Shown here piece after piece: positions 54,570 to 64,000 of a DNA stretch of 64,000 bases. This stretch comes from Marthasterias glacialis. Lineage: Eukaryota > Echinodermata > Asteroidea > Forcipulatida > Asteriidae. The DNA lies in assembly GCA_911728455.2 (NCBI GenBank), contig OU452232.1, positions 5,359,227-5,423,226 on the forward strand, in the 5' to 3' direction. A model generated the notes under the pieces. That model was not told the origin of the DNA, searched no databases, and saw nothing but the letters and a program-made list of their open reading frames with translations. A program made the translations under genes and the position numbers. Every line of letters begins with the position of its first letter. Positions within the stretch are counted from its first letter, which is position 1.

Positions 54570-57270
54570 AACATTATGACATCAATGTGTATTATTATTA
54601 TTCAAGCACCTTTAAATTGCATTTGCATGCTATTTTTGTGTTAACTCGTGAATGGGCGTCAAAACATGACGTTGATTGTTTTTTAATTTAGACAAAGAGT
54701 CGGTTTATACCTGAAATTTAATTTATGTTCTACAAAATACGAGCGCAAACCCATCGTGTCACATCACGGGCATGCGCAAAATTGATGGGTTTTGAAGGTG
54801 GTCTTTCTGCTTGTGTTTGAAGTTATTGGATTTTTAAATGCAATTCCAGGTTTTTATGAAGTCTGTGCCTACTAGAGAGTTTGTACAATTATGAGACATT
54901 CTAAAGCGTAGATTGAAACGGATCGATATGGCTATAGAGAAAGAAAAACTTGGTTATCGTCCTTCTAACATATATTATGGTCCAAAGAGAGGGTTTTTTG
55001 TCGACGAACCTTAATAAATAACAAAGATATGAGATATTGAGTGTTTTAAAAGTATATGCATTATTGGACGAGATCAATCATGCCAATCCCTTACTTGTCA
55101 ATATTTAACACACCACGCAAGCAACCTATTGACATCAAATTCAGGGCATGTTTTCCAGAAACACCAACAAATAATGGTTAATGATTTTAAGGGGATTTTG
55201 TGCACGTTCGTATACGCTTGGAAAATTTAAAAATGAGCCGAGCACTGGGAACAACTTTCTCGTGTATGTTGTAGACATTTAGACAGAACTATTTCTCTGG
55301 ATTTATTTGGGAGGGTGATCAAGTTTATGAAAAAGGTAGCATTTCAGGTTCATTTTAAAAATATAATCCGATTTATGGCTCTGTGTTATAAGATTGGATT
55401 TGCAATGTCATCATCGGGAACTGTTCTCCATTTTCGATATGACGAAATACGCGTCATGCCACGCTTTCAGTGTTTTGTTTATTGGTAGTTTACAAATAAC
55501 TAAAATTGTTTAAATTATTATTGATTGAATGTGCAGAATCCCTGACATAACATAAACCGTTCATCAGAACATGACCACCTAACATTTTGAAATAATGTCA
55601 GTTGATCGAATAATGCCCATGGGAACGCGTGGTGAGGACCAAAGCATGAAATGAAGACTGTAAGTGCTCTGGGACTGTATTGTAAAGTTGCGCTTGATAA
55701 TACCCCGTTGCGGTCGTTACGGATGCTCCCTGCACGGGTGTATTCAAAGAGTATTCAAAGAAACATTAACCTTTAGAAGAATGATCATCAATCTTTTAAA
55801 ATGTATGTTAAAAGGAACTGCATTTAGGGGATGACGGCGGGGAGAACCCAACTCTTTTGCCATGTCATTTTAAAGCATGACAAAATGACAAAATGACAAA
55901 CACCGCTGTTTTGAAATCTGTCATCATTCACACAACTCTTTGGGGCACTCTGTAACACCCAAACAGTCATTTATCACTAAAAAAAATCGCTGATCGTGAA
56001 ATCATGATGATATCAAGGAACGAAATATTTGACATGGTGGAGATACAGTCAAGTTTGCGGTAACACTATGTACTTGAAAATGATCTCTTTATGGTTGGGG
56101 TAGTTTTGAAAAGGACCGGTAGTGCGACATTAAGGAGATGTTACACTGCCGGTCCATCCAGAACCACCATACAAAGAATGTTTAACGTTGGGCCTATGGT
56201 AATTGGCCTTACCAGATTTTGTCTTCTTCTTCATCTTGGGGGGGGGGGGTTTAATGAATCTAACCAACCACTATAAGAGGGATCAAAATGGTCCAAGGGT
56301 CCCCCCCCCCCGCTGGTTACGCCACTGTACTGCAAACCTTCGTATATAAATGATTCATTGAGGACGTGAGTTTGCATCAGTCATGCCTCACTAATTCCTT
56401 GCGTAGTCCGTACGTTCTGTACGTTCTTGTATTATAAAAGCATTGCTTCTCCAAAGATCAAGTACAGGATTATCAACGTTTACAAAATGGAAGAGTATTA
56501 ATTTTAATGTCATAGCTTAAGGCACTGCACAGGATTGGCAAGGATACAAAAAACATTGTTTAGTTTTAGTCTGAAAGCTTACTGCCTATGAAGATAATAG
56601 AAGCAGCAATTTTTCTGTGAAAAATTTCCATCTGAAATGCTGTCATATTATTACAGAACGATGTCAAACTTAGCTAGTAATAATTAAGGATGTCTTTCCA
56701 AGTTCCAGAAAAAGATCTCTGTCTGATTTTGCTGTTCCTGGTTTCCATAAACATGGAAATATGAACCTGGAAATAATCATGTCTTAATTATTACAGTTTT
56801 ACTCTTTCAATGATACAACTGAAGCTTGGAAACGTGGAAATATGGATGGTCACTCTGAGCTTCCATAGGTTATCATTGCTCTTTAGGTAACACGGAGACA
56901 TATGCACGAGAAAATTTCGAATTCACTAAAAACAGGTTCATTTTTAACTACAGTTTTTCATAATCTATAGCAACATTTTTCTCAAAATGTGAAAATCATG
57001 CTGTTTTCCTCATAAAATATTGCTGCAAGAACAAATTAAGAAATTTGTGAACTTTAAAAAAAATCAAACTACACTTTTAATTTAACACCTTTTCTGAGCT
57101 ACAAAATGTGACACATTTTTTACTCCAGAAAATTAATGTATAATACGCAAAAAGAAAATACGCCCACATTTAAATGACAATGCATGCTTCATTGTTGGGA
57201 AATCTGGAAAAAAGAAGTTGTTGTCCCGACAGGTCTGTTTGTGTATCGAGTGCTAATAATTTCAGTATTT
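54570..57270. other. No gene recognised
   Basis: A hairpin (ggaccggtagtg / cactgccggtcc) at 56115-56157, G and C runs near 56240 and 56300, and a 'ggttacgccactg' transposon end near 56328 are present. Confidence 0.4.
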
Positions 57271-57294
57271 AAGGAGAGGATGTATTTTGTTTCA

Positions 57295-57475
57295 CCCCTT
57301 GTTGCTCAACCCCAGCCGTCGAAAAGGAGGAGATAGATTTTGTTATCCCTTGTCCCTCAAACCCAACCGTCGAAGAGGAGGGGATAGATTTGTCTACCCC
57401 TTGTTCCTCAAACCTGGCCGGCGAAGAGGAGGGGTTAGATTTTGTTATCCCGTGTTCTTCAAACCCAATTTATTC
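57295..57475 (+). repeat. 51-bp in-frame tandem repeat, 3.4 units
   Basis: Units of 51 bases (core cgtcgaagaggaggggatag) keep one reading frame open and would encode repeats like YPLSLKPNRRRGGDRFV. There is no good ATG start or splice context, so it is more likely a minisatellite than a gene. Confidence 0.85.
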
Positions 57476-57738
57476 TGGTGATTAAATAGAAAACGGAAAT
57501 AAACTATCCAATTGAAGCGTCTTTTTGTGCAATTTTGTCGGTGATTGTATGACCAAAACAAAACGAATGAAAATGTGCACAAAATTGCAAAGCAGTAACT
57601 GGAATCCATTCATATTCGCCTTTCTGTGTTTTCTCTAAAACGTCCAATTAGTTAGGCTAGTTGATATGAAATGTCCACAGGTTGGAGTCTGACTAAAAAT
57701 GAAACTAATGGCGCGATGAAGGCCAGCGCCATCCCCCC

Positions 57739-57906
<168 letters not shown>

Positions 57907-58262
57907 CACCACCCAGAACCGCTACCAATTTTATGTTAATTGGGAGTTGTCTGTACGCTGATGGTGCACAGCAGACATTATAGAGAACTACGTACAATCC
58001 CTCCGCACTGATAAGATGTGGGGATGATCGACTATTAATTTATAATAGATGTACGTGTAAAGGGTCGATGACAACATGCTGATGTCGGTGCTGACTGCTA
58101 ATATACGAGTTTGTATTTTAATACAACGTGAAGTCTGTAAAAACCTAATGAAATTTGGTGGGTTTTGATAGTCAACAAATCCAACAAAATTACAAAAAAT
58201 AAAGTATTACAAAGTTCGACGTTTGTCATGGTCATTTTAAATGAAAACGTTTATAACTACCC

Positions 58263-58515
58263 GGTCCCAATTTCATATAGCTGCTTAAGCGGGATACCAG
58301 TCACAAAGTGTACAGGTGACATGGTAGTTTAGCTGGTAACGTTATTCTGCTCGGTGTAATTTTTGTTAGGCNNNNNNNNNNNNNNNNNNNNNNNNNNNNN
58401 NNNNNNNNNNNNNNNNNNNNNNNNNNNNNNNNNNNNNNNNNNNNNNNNNNNNNNNNNNNNNNNNNNNNNNNTATGATAATTTTTGTGCGTAAGCAGCTCT
58501 TTGAAATTTGGCCCA
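58263..58515. mobile_element. Foldback element family D, copy 3, containing an assembly gap
   Basis: The ends ggtcccaatttcatatagct and agcagctctttgaaatttgg are inverted. The middle is replaced by 100 N. Confidence 0.8.
58372..58471. other. Assembly gap of exactly 100 N
   Basis: One hundred N lie within a foldback element. A round 100 is the usual placeholder for a gap of unknown size. Confidence 0.99.
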
Positions 58516-58767
58516 GAACCATAATAACTGTGTCAATTGCTATAGATTGACCGCAAAAGGTTTCCGTCAAAAAAATGTGCGATGTATCAGGGGAAGAGGT
58601 TTTCCATTTTTAATAAGGCCATTTAATATGTCCCTTATGGCCTTTAGTCCAGCGGCTAAGTGAAAAAAATCTGAGGAATCGTTCACTTTGTGATACAAGC
58701 ACCAAAATTTGCATGAGGGTTCCTCTAGAGCCACTGAATTAAAAAAGCCCGTTAGCCAATTAAAAAA

Positions 58768-58808
58768 TCCAAGATGGCCGCCATTTTCAAGATGGCCGCC
58801 ATTGTTGC
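58768..58808. repeat. Two copies of aagatggccgccatt
   Basis: The 15-base motif is repeated 21 bases apart. Confidence 0.8.
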
Positions 58809-58981
58809 CATTGTAATTGTATTCTGGTTGTAAAACGTGATCCACTAGCCCGATCGGAGTAAATTTAGTGTCGAATCACATGTTTTCGGCCTGAAAAAAT
58901 ACAAATTTATCACTCATTTATTTCATAAGCCATCCTTATACCATTTAAATCTTTGTTTTTGTAGAAAATATACACATTTTA

Positions 58982-59348
58982 GGCCCATGTCACACGAGGC
59001 AATTTACAGGCAACCAGTTCCAGGCAAATCTCCAAGAAGAAAAGGCATTCACATTTCAATGTTGCCATCATTTTCTTGCGGTTTGTAAGACATCATCAGA
59101 ACAAAAAAAACTCCTGGGGTCGATTTCACAAAGCACTAAGATTCATCTTAAGATGAGTCGTCAGTTTTACCATAGTGATTTGTATTGCGACATCACACTT
59201 TGCTTAGCAATTAAGAGTGATTTGCAGTTAAGATCAATCTTAGCTCTTTGTGAAATCGAGCCCTGTGCTATCCAAAGTGTTCCTGTTGCATGCAGTGCAG
59301 TTGGTTACCTCAAGTTGCCAGTAAAAATTACCCTGTGTGACAAGTCCC
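58982..59348. mobile_element. Foldback element family C, copy 2, interrupted
   Basis: The left part (ggcccatgtcacacgaggca, caaccagttccaggcaa) and right part (cctgttgcatgcagtgcag, taccctgtgtgacaagtccc) match the copy at 6351-6564 in reverse. Between them sits a second element (59117-59262). Confidence 0.88.
59114..59265. mobile_element. Nested foldback element with CTG flanks
   Basis: The element at 59117-59262 has inverted ends GGGTCGATTTCACAAAG and CTTTGTGAAATCGAGCC, with CTG on each side. Its interior has further pairing (aagattcatcttaag, agatcaatctta). Confidence 0.88.
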
Positions 59349-61779
59349 TTAGTTCAAACACACACAAAAATCGAATGAAAAAAAAAATAGCTGTGAACAT
59401 TATTGTACACACACAAAAATGTCAGTTTGAACGGATGACTTAACCCCAAACGGGACAAATAGGTCATTGTTTGACGGTGGAGAAACATACATCCTTCCGG
59501 AGAGGAACATTAGGAAGTCCTATACCCAAAACCCGGGAAATGTTCTCTCTCTGGATCCGCATTTACGGACTTTTTGACATTGTATGACAACAATAACCGT
59601 TATCTATTTTTAGATAATACAGTTGTATATTGTGTGTTTACATTTCACGATTTAATTTTACAATTTGCAAGATTTTGCGGGTTTCTTCCACAATGTAGGC
59701 CTACCTGCATGATCGAACAATCTTGGAAACGGATGTACATTAATTCAATTTCAGACAAGACGTGAAATAATTTTGTGATAACTTACCGAGCGGCAACATG
59801 CACCGGCATTCGCGAGGCAAACGGCATCTTGATATCTCTCCTCAACTCTCACAATAAATACGCTGTATTTCCAGCAAACTCTTCAAGCATCATCAATATC
59901 GCCTCTTCAACTTACTCCCTTCCCAGCGATACACCATGTCCTCATGTCTCAATTTATATTAATACATTTCTTGTCACTGATACTCCGTTCTCTTCATTTG
60001 GAATGTTCATTTTTTGATAGCCAATAAAGACATTATCTCTTTACTACGGTAGTTGCTTGGTCAACCGTGTGACATCATCTTTAAAACGAGCTGTCCATAA
60101 TGATAACTGACATTCTCACTAATTGGCAGCAATTATCAGCCAGTATTGATCAAAAATTCTTTCCAGTGTCACTTCAAACACGGCGATCTTCGGCAGTTTC
60201 CTTATTAAAACAAGAGACACTCCCGAACGGCGAATGCAAGCTAGAGGTCCTCGGTATCTCACGGTTGCTTAGAAACAGACGCATATGCACACTCTCAACG
60301 TTGTTTCTTCATGCACTCAACCAAAAGTCTACCTTTATTAATGGCTACACCCGCATGCTCAAAACGAGCAATGATGTATACTTTTGTTTCGCCTCAAATA
60401 AAGTCACCATATAATTATTTCGCACTAACCGGTTCTCAGTGAGGTTTGTTCGTTGGTTTCTGATGGATGACAGCGTGTAGGAAAGAAAAGATAGCTCCGT
60501 GATCGTTGTGTACTTGTATATTCGAGTACGCTATCATACTAGCATCGGAGTTACAATGATAGTATCAATGTCTATGTATGTAAAGCCCTCGAGTTATTGA
60601 CATATCACCACTTTATCAAGCCACGTGACGTTATAAGTAAGATGCATTTCTGGATGATGGTTGTGTTGATTGAGCATTGTAATCAACCAACGTGTACAAA
60701 AGCACTTAAAATTTGCCTTGTCAAAAGTATCAGCTACACCCATCAACAACCATTTACTGCCGCAAATAGTGCGGCCTCATCGCTCATATCAAAGATGCAG
60801 TCCGTTGTCATGGTTACATGCTAGCTAAAAATGGCTGTGCTGAGTGTGTATATTAAACCCGTATGGTGTGATGAGTAATGATAGCCAATCAATGGAGACA
60901 ACGCTAATCTGCAGTGATCTCGTAGCAAGTCCATACTTACCACATCTGGATCCAAAAAGCCATACGTTCCAATGTGTGGAGCTTGTCACCTTACAACGAA
61001 AGAGTAATCTTGTGCATTTCGGGTATTATCTGACATGCAAAATACTACACAGTTACTGACGTAGACATTTTCAAACAGAACCGTAATGTTGCGCAAACTT
61101 TGAATTAGTCGCAGCGGCGTGTGTCGTTTGTTCACCCGAACCACTCGAAAAACAAACGAAGGTCAACTAGACGATGATTTACTATTTACACAAATGCATT
61201 TACAGGAACTTATTCGAATTAGAAATTGCATATATACAAATTATCTACAAATTATTTACACTATGAATATTTAGGCACCAGATGAATGGGATACGAATGA
61301 AATTAATAAACACTGACTCGGTGTGATCTAGGCCGGGGATAAGAATGACTAATCGGCTAAAGGCCTACCTCTATAAACACAAATCGAACGAGATTGACCG
61401 GAAGGTTACTTGATTCTATAATTGAACAATAATCTGAATATGAGCTCCTTAAATTGATTACCTTATAGGCCTATTATTATTTATGAATACGATTTGTAAA
61501 TCCTCCAAGTTTGATCTACAGCATAACTTAGGACTGATTGATAGATGAATCAATCAATAAATAAACAAATAAATGGATGAATAAGAATAAAAAACTCCGA
61601 AATTAAAATATTTATAGGGCCAACCGGTTTACCGCGGCTTCTTTGTAGAAGTGCCGACTAAGTCCGTGGGCTGATCAGTTCACTGACAAAAAGTTCGCAC
61701 CAAAACCAGGATCATGATGATGGTGATAATGACGTACGTTCATTGGAGGAAACGTTCAACCAACGGGACATGCTTTTAA
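59349..61779. other. No gene recognised
   Basis: Several + strand open frames of 63-104 codons (for example 60100-60414) show no domain, splice pairing or family resemblance. Confidence 0.4.
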
Positions 61780-62360
61780 CGGATCCATCTCTCCTCCCCC
61801 AGTTCCATCACTCCTCCCCCCAGATCCATCTCTCCCCCCCCCCCCCCCATGACCCCCGGATCCATTCCTTCCCTCGCATCCATCACTCCTTCCCCCGGAT
61901 CCATCACTCCTTCCCCCGGATCCATGGCTTCTTCCACTCCCCCATGACTCCTTCCCCCGGATCCATTCCTTCCCTCGCATCCATCACTCCTTCCCCCGGA
62001 TCAATCACTCCTTCCCCGGATCCATCACTCCTTCCCCCGGATCCAACACTCCTTCCCCCGGATCCAATAACTCCTTCCCTCGGATCCATAACTCCTTCCC
62101 CTCCCCCATGACTCCTTCCCCCAGATCCATTCCTTCCCACTGATCCATTACTCCTTCCCGGATCCATCACTCCTTCCTCATGATCCATTACTCCTTCCCC
62201 CGGATCCATCATTCCTTTCCCCGCATGGATCCATCACCCCCACCCCCGGATCCATCACTGCTTCTCCCGAATTCACTACTCCTTCCCCGGAACCATCAAT
62301 CATCCCTCAGATCCATTACTTCTTCCCCGGAGCCATCACTTCATCCCCCAGAGCCATAAT
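61780..62360. repeat. About 20-base minisatellite (ggatccatcactccttcccc)
   Basis: About 25 units with GGATCC and actccttcccc recur. Degenerate units continue at 62790-62900 beyond a SINE insertion. Open frames here are repeat artefacts. Confidence 0.93.
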
Positions 62361-62529
62361 AATGATTATAACACTAATAACTATAGTTTTTGGCGCTTTA
62401 TCTACGGGCGTCTCTGAGTGCTTATTATTGTTGTTATTTTTAAGACAGGTTTTTAAGTTTTTGAAATATGAGACCCATTTATGTAGCACCTTGTAAAGGT
62501 CTACGAGGTGGTGCGGCGAATTCAACAGC

Positions 62530-62790
62530 CACTGTCAGAAACACCAGGGCAAACCCCTTCTCTTAGCGATAAGTGTAACTGGGTTCTTTGTTGTGCATTA
62601 CGCAACATTAGGACTAAACAACACACAGGACCTATGGCTTTACGTCCCATCCAGAGGACGAATCAATAATGGGTAAGTGTCCTGCTTAAGGACACAAGTG
62701 TCACGGCCAGGACTCGAACCCACACTCTGCTGATCAGAAACACCAGAGCTTGAGTCCGGTGTTCTTGACCGCTCGGCCACGGCCATCCAC
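62530..62790 (-). repeat. tRNA-Leu-like SINE, copy 3, inside the GGATCC minisatellite
   Basis: On the - strand the A-box TGGCCGAGCGG, the loop CTCAAGC (anticodon CAA, Leu) and the B-box GGTTCGAGTCC give a nearly intact class II tRNA-like head, identical to copy 1 through the anticodon and variable arms. Confidence 0.88.
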
Positions 62791-62940
62791 TCCTTCCTCC
62801 AGATCCTCCTCTCCTTCTTTGGATCCCAAGCTCCTTTCTTGATTCTTCCCCGGATTCATGACTCCTCCCACAGATCTCAGACTTCTTACCATGGATCCGC
62901 CTAGCCCCTAGCCAAATAAAGCTCACACATAAGCAGTCTA

Positions 62941-63516
62941 CTGTAAGTTAATTACAATATGCCAACCTCGGCCGCGTCCTTCTCGTTGGTTGCCATGGAG
63001 GCAAATTGTGTTCATCTTTCGACTCCAGATAATACATGCACTTTTGAATCCCAATAAAACCTCAAAGAATATCTCATTACACCATTAGGGCATTAAATTA
63101 AGTTGTCATTGAATATAATAACCCGTATCATGGACGGCTAACGTTCAACTGCCATGTTGAAGACAATATATTATTTGAAACGGTGATGTGTAATCTAAAC
63201 AACTTAAGTGTGTGTATCTGCAAGATTGGCACTCTTATACGGTTTCCCTTTATTTTACAGATCCACAAGGACGGGTAAAGAAAAATATGGAACAGGTGAA
63301 AAAGGGGCCGGGGGAATTTCCCTTCGAGAAAATTATTTCGAGGGAACGAATTTATTTGGGTGTTTTTTTAACATGGACGTTTATTTATTTATTTATTATT
63401 ATTATAGTTACTTTTTGGGTGAAAAATCTGTCCCTTCAGGGACTGAGTGTTATTTACCTTTTATTAATAATTACAAAACATTATGTAGCGTGATTCTGTC
63501 CTCATCCGAAGAAAGA

Positions 63517-63550
<34 letters not shown>

Positions 63551-63600
63551 TTTTTTGCTTTACCTGTCCCTTCAGGGACTCCGTATCATTTACCCTTCGA
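62941..63600. other. No gene recognised; local short repeats
   Basis: ctgtcccttcagggact occurs at 63428 and 63565, each a small palindrome (tcccttcaggga). A (TA)n plus T run lies at about 63523-63555. Confidence 0.5.
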
Positions 63601-63933
63601 GAAAACAGCATTTTAAAGACCCTGAAAATCAACATCGATATAAATTTCAATTGCCGAACACGCAAAGAAATTCTTCTGAGGATTTTTTTTTGTAATAGAC
63701 TGTGGAAGTCTCGCACGTATTCGAACATTAGGATCCGTTAAAGCGCGTGATTTTGTTTCCTTCACATGTCACATCAGTGTGTGACCAAAATGGTCCCAAA
63801 AATATTCGAATACGCGCGAGACTTGCACAGTCTATTACAAAAACATCCTCGTCAGAAGAAGAATTTCTTTGTGTGTTCGGCAATTGAAATTTATCTCGAT
63901 GTTGATTTTCAGGGTCTTCAAAATGCTATTTTC
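63601..63933. mobile_element. Large foldback element, arms about 128 bases
   Basis: The left arm 63601-63728 (gaaaacagcattttaaagac, then caatttcaattgccgaacac-like sequence) pairs with 63803-63933 (ending ttcaaaatgctattttc), leaving a spacer of about 75 bases. Confidence 0.9.
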
Positions 63934-64000
63934 CTCAACTTTGAAAGTATTTCAGACGGGTCAATTTTTGTCAGAAACTGTAATGTATATTATAAACTTT

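Noticed and set aside
60100..60414. 104-codon open frame on + strand
   Set aside because: No domain, no start context or splice pairing; length is within chance for this base composition.
61743..62212. Proline/serine- or glycine-rich open frames
   Set aside because: They are translations of the GGATCC minisatellite in several frames.
63208..63741. 177-codon open frame on + strand
   Set aside because: It crosses a (TA)n/poly-T run and one arm of a foldback element, is rich in I, Y and F from low-complexity DNA, and has no domain.

Overview
This is a stretch of animal genomic DNA: AT-rich, with small exons in long introns, canonical GT/AG splice sites, and very many short inverted-repeat elements, tRNA-derived SINEs and minisatellites. 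The two genes are typical of bilaterian animals. The repeat types (tRNA-Leu-like SINEs with a 'cacttgtgtccttaagcaggac' type body, elements beginning 'cccaatttcatagagctgctta', and elements beginning 'cagtggcgta') suggest a marine deuterostome, most likely an echinoderm such as a sea star. The species call is inference only.

Two genes lie tail to tail. On the + strand, eight coding exons between 653 and 8055 encode the C-terminal half (about 268 codons) of a myotubularin-related protein that I recognise as MTMR9, a catalytically dead phosphoinositide phosphatase. Its 5' exons lie left of the window. On the - strand, eleven coding exons between 37070 and 15920 encode an apparently complete canonical TRP channel (TRPC, TRPC4/5-like, 927 codons from the first usable ATG). 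It has ankyrin repeats, a zinc-binding linker, six membrane segments, an LFW pore motif, an EWKFAR TRP box and a C-terminal coiled coil. All exon phases match across the junctions, so both models are internally consistent.

Layout: 1-8055 MTMR9 exons and introns, with a 104-bp minisatellite at 2985-3783 and several transposon relics; 8056 to about 9650 probable MTMR9 3'UTR and flank; 9650-15910 intergenic, with tandem repeats and foldback elements; 15911-37070 TRPC gene; 37071-64000 the region upstream of TRPC, where I find no convincing gene. This last region is filled with foldback elements, a broken LINE reverse transcriptase split by a SINE, several minisatellites, a 160-bp (CT)n tract and a 100-N assembly gap. 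A TRPC promoter and any 5' noncoding exons probably lie in it but cannot be located by eye.

I did not find a new multi-gene system. The most informative structures are the nested transposon insertions whose empty target can be read from a second copy or a neighbouring repeat unit (59117-59262 and 14536-14653), a hammerhead-like motif near 26327, a foldback element carrying a Pol III B-box-like loop (47116-47250), and a TRPC pore loop with only one of the two turret cysteines known in TRPC4/5.
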